Shown here: positions 11,421 to 23,253 of the stretch, one piece after another
Numbering within the stretch: position 1 is the stretch's first letter
How the letters are laid out: each line of letters starts with the position of its first letter
Origin: Aporrectodea caliginosa
Lineage: Eukaryota; Annelida; Clitellata; Crassiclitellata; Lumbricidae
DNA: 64,000 bases
Direction: 5' to 3'
Assembly: GCA_020284085.1 (NCBI GenBank)
Contig: JACEVL010000341.1
Location: forward strand, 1,254,377-1,318,376
Position numbers and translations under genes: made by a program
The notes under the pieces: generated by a model
Databases searched by the model: none
What the model was told of the DNA's origin: nothing
The model's input: only the letters and a program-made list of their open reading frames with translations

Positions 11421-11910
11421 AAGTATGCAAGAATACAACGCCATTAATGGTTGTTGCATGAATTTTCTTCAAACCAAAATAACACCGTCACCTCGCAAAA
11501 ATTTCAGCGCCAAAAGTGGTGGTTGACTGCTACCGCCGTTTTTGAAAGTGTTCGTGACTGGCCACCACCGTCGAAATACAAAGTTGCGTCTATGGTCTCA
11601 AGAACGTCTTCTTGTTTTTACCATGCTAGATGTTGAGTCAAAAATTGCCAGAACAATTAATATTAAATTATTGATGATGATGATGATGACAACTGAAAAT
11701 ATGGCGCTGTATCACAGCCATGCGCCGTTACAAGGGCGCGTAGACAGTATCAAAATTGAAATTGAGCAAAAGACATGCATGCAGAGACGTCCCTTTATAG
11801 ACCGCCTGACGGGGGTAACTGCAAAAAATAAAATTGAGACAAAGGTTTAACTGCTGTTTCTCATACAGATATACATGGGCAACATTTTCTGAGAATGACA
11901 CTCGTTGACA

Positions 11911-12526
11911 CCTATCTACACGAAATTGGCAGCCATTTTCCAAAATGGCCGACCGCAATAACACTTTGTCAATATCTCAGCTTCTAGTTCACTTAGAATT
12001 GTGATCTTGGTGTCTAAACATACATATTTAGGAGCAAGAATTCCAATGCAACTAATTGCAAACACCTATCTACACGAAATTGGCAGCCATTTTCCAAAAT
12101 GGCCGACCGCAATAACACTTTGTCAATATCTCAGCTTCTAGTTCACTTAGAATTGTGATCTTGGTGTCTAAACATACATATTTAGGAGCAAGAATTCCAA
12201 TGCAACTAATTGCAAACACTTATCTACACGAAATTGGCAGCCATTTTCCAAAATGGCCGACCGCAATAACACTTTGTCAATATCTCAGCTTCTAGTTCAC
12301 TTAGAATTGTGATCTTGGTGTCTAAACATACATATTTAGGAGCAAGAATTCCAATGCAACTAATTGCAAACACTTATCTACACGAAATTGGCAGCCATTT
12401 TCCAAAATGGCCGACCGCAATAACACTTTGTCAATATCTCAGCTTCTAGTTCACTTGGAATTGTGATCTTGGTGTCTAAACATACATATTTAGGAGCAAG
12501 AATTCCAATAGAAGTAATTGCAAACA
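11911..12526. repeat. 154-bp satellite, four copies
   Basis: The marker CTATCTACACGAAATTGGCAG recurs at 11911, 12065, 12219 and 12373, with the next unit edge at 12527. The period is therefore exactly 154 bp, and 616 bp hold four copies. Copies differ by only a few bases. Each contains the short inverted repeat GCCATTTT-CC-AAAATGGC. No coding frame is maintained. Confidence 0.95.
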
Positions 12527-12724
12527 CCTATCCTACAATGAATTTCGGCATGGCAACCTCATGGTAAAGAAGACGGAATGTGCATTCTCAAAATATTGCC
12601 ACAGACTTATCCCATGAGCAAAACAACGCCTGTGTGAAGGATGACGAAGGTGCTGTAGGCCTCACACAGAACCCACAAGCCCTACAACGATGGATGGTGT
12701 CTGGACCAGAGATCAAAGAATTCG

Positions 12725-13330
12725 AGTGAACAACACAATGCGGAACCTCAAGAAATCTGATCAAAAAGCAGTATGAAACATTTCTCAAAGAAAGTCTTGT
12801 TACCCAATTGCGACCTGTCAGACACGAGAAGGAGACTGGACAAATTCTTTGCACATGAGAATCAGGCATGCCCAACATCACTGTCAAATATACTCGATGT
12901 ACTGGAGTGCTTTGTAGTTCTTCTGTATGACCATGCAAGCAGTGAGGAGAAGGTGAATGAGGCACAGAAGCAGCTGTTCTCACAGAAAGGCAGACAGTGG
13001 ATGGCCTTCCACCAACTCAAGCTGCACTTGTGGAACAAACAGCGAACTGCCTACCAGGCAGGTCATGTTTGGGCATACATTTTCGTAGCTGTTCCCAAAC
13101 TACCATAACCTAGTGAATAGGGGTGGTTGAAAACAATCGAAGGAGGCTGGGAAGTGAAGTGGACCACACTTCCCAAAACGTATCATGCATGTCGTGAACT
13201 ACTCAGATGTGACTGCAGAAGGGCTGTAGGGGACAGTGACAATGTGTGAAAGCTGCTCTACATGCTTCTTCTGTAAAAATTGTGAGGGCAGTTCTTATGG
13301 TAAACAGCTTCTTCAGCAAAGAAATCATAG
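12725..13330 (+). pseudogene. relic of a repetitive CxC-associated protein family
   Basis: The open frame 12773-13108 reads FVVLLYDHASSEEKVNEAQK, then LFSQKGRQW, then QLKLHLWNKQRTAYQAGHVW. After a stop it continues as a GWEVKWTTLPKTYHACREL-like block and LLRCDC. I know this order (LYD, then FxxKxR, then QH-x-RA-YQAG-W, then W-TTLP, then a CxC cysteine cluster) from an uncharacterised, highly repeated family in cnidarian, mollusc and arthropod genomes, probably mobile-element borne. Stops and frame changes after 13108 show decay. The link is from memory of block order, so moderate confidence. Confidence 0.45.
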
Positions 13331-14200
13331 ATAAAGCCTCTTTTTCCACAGCCCATGAGGATGAAAGTAAATGGCATCCGTTATCGCTCCATTGAAAACA
13401 GTGTCATAGAGTTTGGAGCAGCTCAGCTGGAGACATTCCAAGCGCCTGATGACTACGTGAACTGCTGGAGCTGTCGATTGTTTTCTTTAGTGGAACGTCT
13501 CTCAGTGAAATCCATTTCCGATATCAGGAGCAATTCACCATGCCTGCTGGATGGTCAGAGTCATTAACTCCATGACGCTGTGGCTATTCCGCAAACAGTA
13601 TGAAACATTGCAGCTAGGGTCATCTGGATCACGAAGTCGGGTGGTCCCTCGTATCGCAAACAAATGAGGAAGCATCTCAGTGAGGTCTGTCTCTTATTCA
13701 CTGCTGTGTAATGTGCATGACACATTCTGGTTCCAGAGCTCATCATCTGCAGCAGTTCCAAGAAATTATCTGTCCCCTTGCTATTTAGTCTGCCAGCATA
13801 CCTCGACATGGAAGTCGCAGAAGCTACTACCACAGGAATTAATTATGATACCTGTCTGAGCTGCTGGTAGCATTGGGGTTCTTCAACGATAATGTGTTGG
13901 TGGAAGAGAAGAAATCACTGGTCATGGCTCTAAGATATATGAGGGGTATGATGAACCTCTAAAACGGAGTCCACTATTCATCAATCCAGAGACAAAGGTA
14001 CTACATGACTATGTCATGTACACTGCGTTTTTTAAGATCCTCGGTGAAGAATTCTTGCAGATTGACTCCAGTGAATGGCAACTCCAAGAATCATATCTAA
14101 AGAACAGATGGTGAAGATATATGAAGGTTGTGAACGATCTTGCAGCACGGGAGTTGCCATTTACAGTCTTTACTTCCCCAATCAGTCATATAGCTAAGCA
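13331..14200. other. possible upstream part of the same decayed element or LINE
   Basis: Several 60-90 codon frames on both strands with no domain I recognise. It may be the 5' part of the LINE that follows, too eroded to read. Confidence 0.3.
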
Positions 14201-15145
14201 CTTTGGAAAAGAGCAATGATACTCACGGATGATACTCAGCTACATATTGCTCTCTCACACACTGAGCAGTCTGGTAAACTAAAACTTGAGGAGTGCCTCA
14301 TGGTTCTGTTTCAGTTGTTTGGCCATAAACCCAAACAAGTCTGAGTTAATTCTGTTCGGTTCATGAAAATGCCTGCGTTCTTTCCCTTCACTTTCTAACT
14401 ACTAGTCGACATTGCAGGCACTGCTGTGCCACTTTTAGATACTGTCAAAACACTTGGGGTAACCCTGGACAGTAAGCTCATATTCCGACCGCACATAACA
14501 AACCTTAGTAAATCTTGTTTCTATCAGATCAGGGCAATAAGTCACATCAGGTCGGCTCTAACTAAGAATATGTCTCAAACTATAGCCTGTTCACTTGTAT
14601 CCTCTTGTCTTGATTATGCCAATTCCACTTTTATGGGTGTCTCAGACCTTGAACTCAAAAGGATCGAATCCAAAACTCCTTAGCTCGTGTAGTGATGCGT
14701 GTCCCACTCCTCAGTAATACTCCACGAGCTGCACTGGCTTCCTGTTGAATTCGGAATAAAATTTAAATTGGCCTGTTTGACCGACAAAGCCCTCAGCACC
14801 AGCACACCTACCTATATTCATGCACTACTAACTCCTTACATCCCTCTTCGTTGCCTGCGATCATCAAGTCTTTTAGCTGAGCCACGATGCAGAACAGTTA
14901 TGGGCTTTTGTGCACTCCACGCCTCTGCTCCAAAGGAATGGAATCGACTGCCACTCTCTCTCTCTCTCTTTGTATCTCAAATTCACTTCCTTACTTCAAA
15001 TACCGGTTCAAAACTCACTATTTCTCCTTGGTTTTCAAGGATTTAGAAATCTAAGTGCATCTTCACCTGGCGGCTGACTATTCGCGCCTCAGATTCACAT
15101 TTCGGTGTGACCTTGCGCGCGTTACAAATTGATTTAATAATAAAA
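14200..15145 (+). pseudogene. CR1/L2-like LINE reverse transcriptase relic with 3' end
   Basis: The catalytic region is recognisable as D-D-T-Q-L near 14230 (the 'ADDTQL' active-site motif), followed by a NPNKSELILFG-like block in another frame. Then VKTLGVTLDSKL and ISHIRSALTKNM at about 14440-14580, and LVSSCLDYANSTFMGVS. After a stop come LHELHWLPVEFGIKFKLA and APKEWNRLPLS. This order is standard for the palm, thumb and C-terminal part of CR1/L2-type ORF2. It ends about 15145 at an (ATA)n tail. At least three frame breaks make it inactive. The endonuclease domain is absent. Confidence 0.85.
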
Positions 15146-15315
15146 TAATAATAATAATGTCACCAGCAAAGTTAATGCAAAGTTATAATACAGGTAAATA
15201 TCAATAATTCCAGATACTACTAATGTATCAACTGTAAGGACCACTGGGGATGAAGGCGTCCGTAAACAGTCGGACCGAGGGTGGCCTAGATGTCATGCTT
15301 AATAATAATAATAAA

Positions 15316-15803
15316 GGTAAACCCGTAGTTTAGGTTGCTAAATTATTTTATATCGTCAAAATGAAATGGAAGCTGGATTGAGGACAAAAATTGTTTCTCT
15401 ATCTGGAAGTGGGACTGATGAAACCATTTCTATCTTTAAATAGAAGTTGGATTGATGGAAATAATTTTTATCGTAAATAAAAGCTGGATTGATGAAACTT
15501 TGTTTTTAATGCAATAGAAGCTGGAATAATGAAAATAATTGTTTCCGTAAGTCGAAGCTGGACCCATGGAAAAGTTCTTTGCTTACATAAAAGTTCCTTG
15601 ATGAAAAATATTTTTCTGGTTAAATAGAAGTTGGGTCATTTTTTCATTAAATGGAAGTTGGATTGAGTAAAAAAATTTTTTGATGAAATGGAAGCGGGAT
15701 TGATTATAGTTATGATGGACATAGGTAGCGTGCTTACTTACCAACGTGAAGTACGGCATTGAAGACATTAGAATAATTTAGCAACCTAAACTACGGGATT
15801 ACC
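15316..15803. mobile_element. TIR element carrying an internal minisatellite
   Basis: Left end GGTAAACCCGTAGTTTAGG(TTGCTAAATTATT) and right end, reversed, GGTAATCCCGTAGTTTAGG(TTGCTAAATTATT) form about 32-bp inverted termini with one mismatch. Nearly all the interior is a degenerate array of AAATAGAAGTTGGATTGATG-type units about 35-50 bp apart. No clear TSD was seen. The same unit without these ends recurs at 31985-32160. Confidence 0.8.
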
Positions 15804-16905
15804 GACGTATGCACGTACTATTCAGTAGAAACTGCATTGGCAGTTCTTGTGCAATGATGCACAATGCTTATTTACCTCTATTATCGCTCACCGGGGAATC
15901 GCTCGACAAAAATCTATTTTAATTTAAGATATAACTTCCGAAACCACGGTGTCAAACACAAACACTAATTAGTCGACTTAATAAACCTTACGTGTTCGTC
16001 GTAATCGCTTGTCGCGAATTAATATTATGGCTTCAATGCTAGCACTACTAAATCAACTGGTCTATTAGATTATCTAGCCCAGTTAGCCTATTAAGTATTT
16101 CAAAGCATGAGCATATTCTTATTTGTGTCTGGGTGATAGTGGGTGTGGCTCCTCATGTTTTCTTGTGTTTGAGGGTTCACACTTAATAATATTTGAACTT
16201 CTGATTAAAATGACGGCGCGTGCACGATAACAACAGACCGTGTAGGCCTAGGCCTACTAGCCTACAGTTGTCTAACAAAATGTTTCTTTGCAGTAGGGGT
16301 CTATAACAATTTGCAAATGTTGCGCAGTAGACTTTGTATTATAATCATAGATGCGGGACGAAAACAGAGGGGCTGTTGGGGGAAGACCCGTAAGAGGGAC
16401 TCTAAAGTAGTCTTCAACCACCTTACAAAATTCCTCTCGGAGCACTAACCATAGGCCAACTTAAATTATATTATCATACTTTTTCTTGTCTTATACGCTA
16501 TAATCTTGTTTTAAATGCTTTGCCCGCCTGTGGCCTGACCTTAGGCTACCGTACCGTTTCGATCGTCTTAAGTAAACTTATTCATAGGCCTAAACCAATA
16601 AGCTTTAATTTTGAAATGTTACGATTTCCGCTTCTGAAGTAAGTGACCCATTTCTGAGAAAATCCTCATAGTCGGAAAATTCAAAACTTTCTTCGAATAT
16701 GTACCAGTTCATTGGACCGGATTTTCCGATAAGATGAAGCCCACATATTCGTAGCCAAAATTTTAGACCTCTATACCAGGATATTTTGACACATCGTGAG
16801 TCAAAGCTTCCTACATGGTTCCTACATTATCTGACCTACATGTAACTCGCTGTGTCTATAAGGGTCGTGAATCAGTAGTAGGGCCTTCACATAGAGTAAA
16901 TATAA
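15804..16905. other. intergenic, no gene seen
   Basis: Unique-looking DNA without domain-bearing frames. TAGGCCTA occurs twice overlapping at 16243/16249 and again at 16585. Confidence 0.45.
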
Positions 16906-16911
16906 GAGCGC

Positions 16912-17110
16912 CATAGCGATCACTCGGTGGTTAGCGTGCTAGACTGTCAACCAAGAAGTCGGGGATTCGAACCCCACTAGGGCAGAAATTTGTTGCAGGA
17001 TTTCGGATCCACCCGCGTCCCCTTCCCAACTCAGCCATAATTAGTACACTGACGGTGCACAGTCATTGGGACGATCAGACGGCGAGTGAGAGGACCGGCC
17101 ACCCGCCCTA
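16912..17110 (+). mobile_element. tRNA-derived SINE (second family)
   Basis: Contains CTCGGTGGTTAGCGTGCTAG (D-arm/A-box) and GGGGATTCGAACCCCAC (T-arm/B-box) at tRNA-like spacing. The acceptor stem does not pair and a long unrelated body follows, so this is a SINE head rather than a tRNA gene. Confidence 0.7.
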
Positions 17111-17224
17111 ATACGCCGAGGCTGAGAAAACGAAATCGCTCTTCCTACTCATGGCTGCCTATCAGGGCTAGCACGAGGACTTTCCACTTCCTTTTACCAT
17201 AATGTAAGAGATAGCTCCTACTAT

Positions 17225-17385
17225 CATAGGCGTAGCTACATGGAGGCACGAGGAGGCAGTTGCCTCCTCTTGCTTTTTTATATATTGGAACTTCTATTGA
17301 CCAATGACCCCAATAACGAGGTTTTTGCCAATGGTCTGTGAAGTTGCCTCCTCTTGAATTTAAGTCTGGTTACGCTCCTGCCTAC
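17225..17385. mobile_element. degenerate MITE (GGCGTAGCTAC...GTTACGC)
   Basis: Ends AGGCGTAGCTACATGG and CTGGTTACGCTCCTG are imperfect inverted repeats of the CAGTGGCGTAAC family at 34010. AGTTGCCTCCTCTTG occurs twice inside. Confidence 0.5.
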
Positions 17386-17389
17386 TATA

Positions 17390-17651
17390 TGCTGTATTGC
17401 AGGCGGTCTGTTCTGTTAGTTACAGTTAGTAGTTAAGATTTATGTCTTCTGTCATTTCTGTTCTTGTGAATTGTTTCAATTGCATGATTGTACACTGTAA
17501 ATGTAATATGGAAAAGGGGCAGCCCTGCAATGGCGGATTATTTTATCCTTTAGGGCTGTCCTGTTGACGGCATCAGCAGATTAACATTTTTTTTAAATGA
17601 CTGATTGTTAATTAATTAATTAATTGTGCTGTTGTTGATTCAATAAACGGC

Positions 17652-17686
<35 letters not shown>

Positions 17687-17740
17687 AACCGGTTGCGGTT
17701 TGTCAACCGGATTGTTTCAATAAACGAAATTATTATTATT
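17390..17740 (+). mobile_element. stacked retroelement tails
   Basis: Starts with the 3' part of SINE family A (GTATTGCAGGCGGTCTGTTCTGTTAG). Next is a GGGGCAGCCCTGCAATGGCGG body ending TTCAATAAACGGC(TGAT)n at 17640-17690. Last is a third tail, GTTTCAATAAACGAAATT(ATT)n, at 17710-17740. It reads as successive insertions into each other's tails. Confidence 0.55.
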
Positions 17741-18935
17741 ACTCCATCTCCTCCGTGCTCAAAATAGCGCGCATTTATACTCCTCTGAGACCGTAGTCAA
17801 TGAAAACTCCGTAAACGACTGCTTTAGCAAAAATTTCCATGACGTAATAATTTGCATAATAATCGATACGTACGACGTCTAATTCGGTCACCAGAGGGAT
17901 GGATGGATCAAGGAATCTACGTATATAGGCTAATGATATTATTATAGGAATGGAAACTCGTGAAAATGGGGCCTAGGCCTAATTGTAAACACGGCGTAGT
18001 GCATGAGTGCTTAGATTTGCCACACAGCGTTTAACAGGGAGTTAGTTACTTTTCCTGTTTATGCGTGTTCCTTGGACCGAACGATAATAATTCGTCGATT
18101 TCTCTTCGTAGATATCACACGATTTCCTTTAAAACTGCTATGCATTTGTTATGTAAACACGGCGTGATACTTCCTTGCCACCAGAGGCGCATGTAGGCAC
18201 TCCTAATATTCACAAGACTCTTAACAGAGACTTCCGGTCCTGTATATCATTGGCCTTTGGGGACATATTAAATGATGGTCTTGATGCGGGACGTCGTAAT
18301 AAATCCTGAAAATAAAAATAGTGTACTGTCTAAAAAGAGCTAACAGTTTGATAGCAAGCACAAAACAAGGAGTGCAAACGTGCACAACATTCATTTCTAC
18401 TCGTCTTTTAATCTGCCTACATGACGCCTGAATGCGTTTCTCACAAGTTATTCCGACTTAGGGGTTTGATGTTGGGTTGGTTAGAGTAGAATGGTAACAC
18501 TCTGGGGGTTAGGTAACACTCTGGATTCTGAAACGAAGAGCAGACACGATATCGCTTCCCGCTACCCTCCCAAAGGTGAACTCGGCATTTCATTCGCCAG
18601 ATGGCGTTGGAAAACTGAGTAGTAGGACGTAATGGGCGCCTTGTATGGCTGCCATACAGTTAAATTCGACTCCTGTAATAACTTGTGATCATCTGTTGTT
18701 GAATTGTAATCATACTGTTTTAAATAATAAACGAAGATTATTATTAGGCGTCTCCGGCTTGTGTGGGTTCCTCCTCAGATACCGTCAGATTTTCACGGTC
18801 GTCTGGTTATTACTACCACTGGCCTGGTTATAAGCTACATTGCTCCTCCTCTGTGTAAGTTCATGTTCGCAAACCGATTGTGGTTTATTTCACAGATTTA
18901 AAATTCGGGTTAGTACCATCCGTACACGGAGATCT
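17741..18935. other. intergenic, no gene seen
   Basis: No supported gene. A retro-type tail (AATAATAAACGAAG(ATT)n) ends near 18750. Confidence 0.4.
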
Positions 18936-18939
18936 TAAA

Positions 18940-19075
18940 ATGGCGTGGCGTCCAGTCAAATGGACAGCGGTGGTGAAGGATCATACCTGGCTAATTCATT
19001 GAAAAATGAGCAGGGTCGAGGTCACACGGTCACTATAGAAACAAGCACGTGTACATTTACCACGTGCGTGCATAC
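18940..19075 (+). repeat. dispersed repeat R2, copy 2
   Basis: Matches 11290-11420 in order: GGACAGCGGTGGTGAAGGATC, TTCATTGAAAAATGAGCAGG, GTCGAGGTCA and TACATTTACC. It lies directly upstream of an R1 copy. Confidence 0.65.
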
Positions 19076-19149
19076 CATTCGTGCATCAGGCCATTTCAAT
19101 AGCGCTATATGGGGAATCGATTACTATAATTATATTATTATTATTTTAT

Positions 19150-19375
19150 ATTATAGTCGACGAGTATTGGTTTAATGCACCGCTTGAACTTCTGCGAAAT
19201 GTCAAACTGCACTCTTTCCAAAAACGTCAAACTGTACTTGAACTGGTAAGTACGTTTTCAGGTTGTGTGTAGTTGAGCTAATCTCTAAAAAATTCATTCT
19301 ACGCACTGCACACTCCAGACAAGTCAACTGCACACTCTACATGTCAACAGCGCACTTTGTGCATAATGATTGATT
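19150..19375 (+). repeat. dispersed repeat R1, uninterrupted copy
   Basis: Reads GAGTATTGGTTTAATGCA, CGCTTGAACTTCTGCG, AAATGTCAAACTGCACTC, ACTGTACTTGAACTGGTAAG, TACGTTTTCAGGTTG, then GACAAGTCAACTGCACACTC. The same order occurs at 33980-35245 but interrupted by a MITE and a LINE. This copy therefore serves as the empty-site reference for both insertions. Confidence 0.8.
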
Positions 19376-19559
19376 CGGAGTTCGAGATATTATAGTAATC
19401 GATAATGACCAGGTGCTGCTTATAGGCCTACACGGTGAGGCCTACACAATCACCCAGCTATTCATAAGAAACTTGGATTCAAAATTAATGACAATTAAAT
19501 TTTAATCAGATTTAGAAAGCCAATGTAACTGTTATTGTTGACGTATTAAGCTATAGGCC

Positions 19560-20650
19560 TAATCTGTGCTCAAACTGTCCTCCCTCTGCTTCGAAGCAGG
19601 TAGTAGGCTAAGGTGCGCCCGCCGCTGTCGTATCGCAGAGTTCGTCGACCCAATTTATCCCACACCTGCTGAAACGTTGACATAGCTAAGAACATTCAGA
19701 ATTTTTTTCTATAGATTTTTTCTTACATTATTCCCCAGATTTTATAGTCCACAGGGTTTAGGTTGCAGGTCAAGTCCAGGAGGCATGAAATCAATTTTAT
19801 CTGTCCTTAGTTCGACGGTTTCATTGAACCCGATGGGTAGAGCGCCATCCTCGTGAAATGTGTAGTACTTCGACATTTCTCGTATATATCTGGTAAGAGG
19901 TCCTCCGTTAACACGACATTCTGTTAGTATGCACCATTAATTTTAACGCCAGCTAGGTTCCATGATCAAAGTGTTGGTCTATCCCTGTTCTGTGTTCTGG
20001 TATACAGTGCAGAGACATCGACTGAAACTATTACTGATATATATAGACTGAAAGTCGAGCGACTTCGAAGCAAACGCTTGCCAAGACTGTGCGTCCTGGT
20101 TCCGACGGCAGCATACATTATACATGTAAGCAGCTTATAGATCATTTCCACGATTTCGATGGTGCAGCGACTGTGAACAGTTTCTCATCAGCCAAGTCAA
20201 ACAAAGTGACCCATATGCGTATAGGAAAACGAGTTAACAGAATCCTGAGTGCTCAAGTTTTGCCGGATTGTTGGCCTCTGTGAATTCAGTCGCTATAGGC
20301 CTTTTGAAGCATTTTAATCCAAGGTCGTTCATTGACTGAAGGCTGCGAAATTCACAGTTTTCGTGCATTTTCTCGTCTTGTGAGATGAGTTTGTAATACT
20401 TTGTATATGGTTTGAACTCTTGACTCAAAACAAGATCTTGAAGCTTTTCGATGTTTGCGTTGTTTCTCGCAATTCTTGGTCTGCAGCTACCTGCTCAAAG
20501 ATTAGACGATCCGATTCTATCAATCTTTCTCAGAAGGACATTCAGTTCACCAAGTATGCTGTGCAGTCGAGCTATAGGATATTAAAGCCTTCAGCGAAAA
20601 TCTATGTATCTGATATAGCGCCTATTCAGATGCTTGCAAATTTCAAGATG
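19560..20650 (-). pseudogene. mariner/Tc1-superfamily transposase relic
   Basis: Reading the minus strand from 20650 down, blocks of a mariner-like transposase appear in order, over several frames. They are an N-terminal helix-turn-helix remnant (SLQSMNDLGLKCFKRPIAT), LTEA/LEHSG-like linker sequence, LADEKLFTV (first catalytic Asp region, about 20180-20200), RSRSTFSLYISVIVSV, GVKINGAYLTE, FHEDGALP (second Asp, about 19850) and LNPVDYKIWG (about 19740). The C-terminal end (EAEGGQFEHRL) lies near 19570. Stops and frameshifts are many, so it is inactive. Terminal repeats were not identified. Confidence 0.8.
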
Positions 20651-20719
20651 AAGCAAACGTTGAAGTTATTAGTCGGTCACCATTGTTTTCACAATTTATT
20701 AATTTATTAATTGATTAAT

Positions 20720-21260
20720 ATGATTTTCTTGTTTTTTTGTTTGTTTGTCTGTTTACGAGTGCTTTCTGCTACTAGTAGGGCAACAGTCTGTGATGTTAAT
20801 TAAGGAACTGTGCGTTAAGCAATTGTTCGAGGTGTCTGGCTCTGACGGTCCCGCACTCTCATCGAAATGACTGAGAGTCAAGTACAGTTCTGGACGACTT
20901 CTGTAGCAACTCTGGCACTACCTCATCATGTCATAGTTTCACCCATTGGTTCAGGCTATAGCGCGTGCTGAAGATATAGTTCGCACACATTTACACCACT
21001 GAAGATACATTTCTCACACATTTCTGCCACTGAAGATACATTTACCGCTTATATTTCACTCCAGCCCATAGTTCTTTCCCTTCCCACACCAGCTACGTAG
21101 AGATGGATCTTGACTGTATCCTGTATCTTGACTTCCAGTTATTGTCAACTCGGTGTCGTCCTTAAGATGCATCCATCCAGCCAGGGTGAGATTAGTACGC
21201 GTAGGTGGGGAGAACCTCCTCCCGTGAACCATTCGTATGTCGCACCATAGCTTCTAAAGC
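20720..21260. other. 3' flank of the GPCR gene
   Basis: No gene. Read on the minus strand, this is downstream of the receptor stop codon. A possible AATAAA (plus strand TTTATT) occurs near 20697, about 570 bp after the stop, and could be a polyadenylation signal. An ACACATTTCTGCCACTGAAGAT direct duplication lies at 20985-21050. Confidence 0.4.
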
Positions 21261-21267
21261 GCCACGT

Positions 21268-21901
21268 TCATCGCGTCGTCGATACACTCCCAGAAGTTCC
21301 TGCTGGCCGATGGAGCAGCTGGCGCACGGCGGACCGGAAGTTGCTGCTGTAGTAGCAGTAGATAAATGGATTGACGCAACTGTTGGCAGCGCCAAGCCAC
21401 TGGGCGACGGGGGACAGGTACTTCCGGACCATCGCCCTCTCGTGTCGGGTCATGGTCGGCCCAAAGAGGTCCCTCAGGACGATCACGTAGAGTGGAAGCC
21501 AGGACAGCGCAAACAGAACAACGACGACAACCAGCATCTTCAGTACCTTGGTCTTGGTCCGGAGCATGTTCCGTTTGGTCCGTGGACCGAGGAGACCCCG
21601 GACCCGACGGCGCCAGACCCGGACCCCAATCAGGAGACAGAAGACGGCGATGAACGTCAGCGGGATGAAGTAGCAGGTGAGGAAGACGACGGCGACCGTG
21701 AAGGCCTTGGCCGTCCAAGGGTCGTTCCAGTCGGCATGGCAGGCGACGTAGGCGTGGCCGGCGACGTGGAATGTCTTCTCGTCGTAGATCAGAATCCACG
21801 GAATGAAGGCAAGTGACGGAACGAGCCAAATGAAGAGGATGACGAGAGCAGCGCAACGAGAAGTCATCTTTGACGAATTGTGGGAAAATATCGCCAGGTA
21901 T
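21268..21901 (-). CDS. GPCR exon 3 (ICL2 to C-terminus, TM4-TM7)
   Basis: Acceptor CGTTCGCAG ends at 21902. The exon opens with the last base of the split Arg codon, then YLAIF, and runs to a TGA at 21270-21268. The methionine at 21867 is internal (M179) and not the start. Confidence 0.9.
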
Positions 21902-22849
21902 CTGCGAACGAAACGGATCGTAAGTTAGGTCGTTAGATCACGGCAGGGTTAAAGTTAGGTCATGGTCGGGTCAAAGTTAGGTCATGGTGGGTTAAACTTA
22001 AGTCATGGTCGGGTTAAAGTTAGGTCATGGTTGGGTTAAAGTTAGGTCACGGTCGGGATAAAGTTGGGTCATGATCGGTTTAAAGTTAGGTCATGGTCTG
22101 GATAAAGTTGGGTCATGGTCGGGATAAAGCTAGGTCATGGTCGGTTTAAAGTTAGGTCACGGTCGAGATAAAGTTAGTTCATGGTCGGGTTAAAGTTAGA
22201 TCATGGTCTGGTTAAAGTAAGTTCACGACCGGGTTAAAGTTAGGTCACAGTTGGGTTAAAGTTAGGTCATGGTGGGGTTAAAGTTATACATCAGGGTCAA
22301 AGGTAGGTCACAGTCGGGTCACTTTCGGTAATGAGCTGTAGCAGTGTAGCGTGGATTACAATGTAAGGTAAGGTAACGTAACGTAACGTAACGTTACTCC
22401 AGCAATATGGAGTAGGATAAGTAAATAAATTAATGGTAAGGTGATTCATTGTATTGTAAAGTAAGGTAGGGTAATGATATTTCAGATTAAGAGCTCAAGC
22501 AATGAAGAGTAGGGTACAAAGATGTTGATGGGAAGTTAAGGTAAGGTTAGTTGATGTAATGTAAAGAGAGGTAATGTCAGGTTCTGTTATTTCATGTAAA
22601 GGGAAAGACCAATGTAAAGTAAGGGAAAGAAAGGTAATGATAATTAGATGGTCTGTAAAGTAAGGTATCGGTATGACAGGGTAAGATGAACCTATGTTAC
22701 ATAACCGCAGACAGAGATATTGAGTGTGAGTGAGTGAGTGAGTGAGTGAGTGAGTGAGCAAGCTAGTGAGCGAGAGACCCAGATATTGAGTGAGTGAGTG
22801 AGAGAGTGAGTGAGTGAGTGAGTGATAAACAACATCAGACAGATACTGA

Positions 22850-22893
<44 letters not shown>

Positions 22894-23193
22894 GGCAGAC
22901 ACGCAGACAGACATACAGATAGATACTGTATTGTTCTGTATTGTATTTGGCCATTTAATAGCGCAGGGAGAGCCTCTGAGTAGGAATCTCAAAGAAGCGC
23001 TATATACATTTTTGGAATGAATGAATGAATTTATGAAGCGCTTCTCTCAGCAAGAGCCTTTCAGAAGAGCTCACAGTCCCAGTGGGAGCAACCCCGAGGG
23101 AAAAGACAGGATGTTACTTAAGAAAAAGACGAGGAAAGCCTAAACCAGAGAGAATGGCGGAGCAGACCGGTGGAGGAAGTCCATTAGACAAAC

Positions 23194-23253
<60 letters not shown>

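Noticed and set aside
13564..13833. 89-codon minus-strand ORF
   Set aside because: No recognisable motif, lies in a decayed repeat area, and is of the length expected by chance.
16912..16990. True tRNA gene
   Set aside because: The A- and B-box-like sequences are present but the acceptor stem does not pair and a SINE body follows. The same applies to the heads at 6355, 8600, 10090, 42900, 56460 and 60430.
21205..21856. Two 200-codon frames overlapping GPCR exon 3 (one on each strand)
   Set aside because: Shadows of a GC-rich true exon. Only the third frame gives seven-helix motifs.
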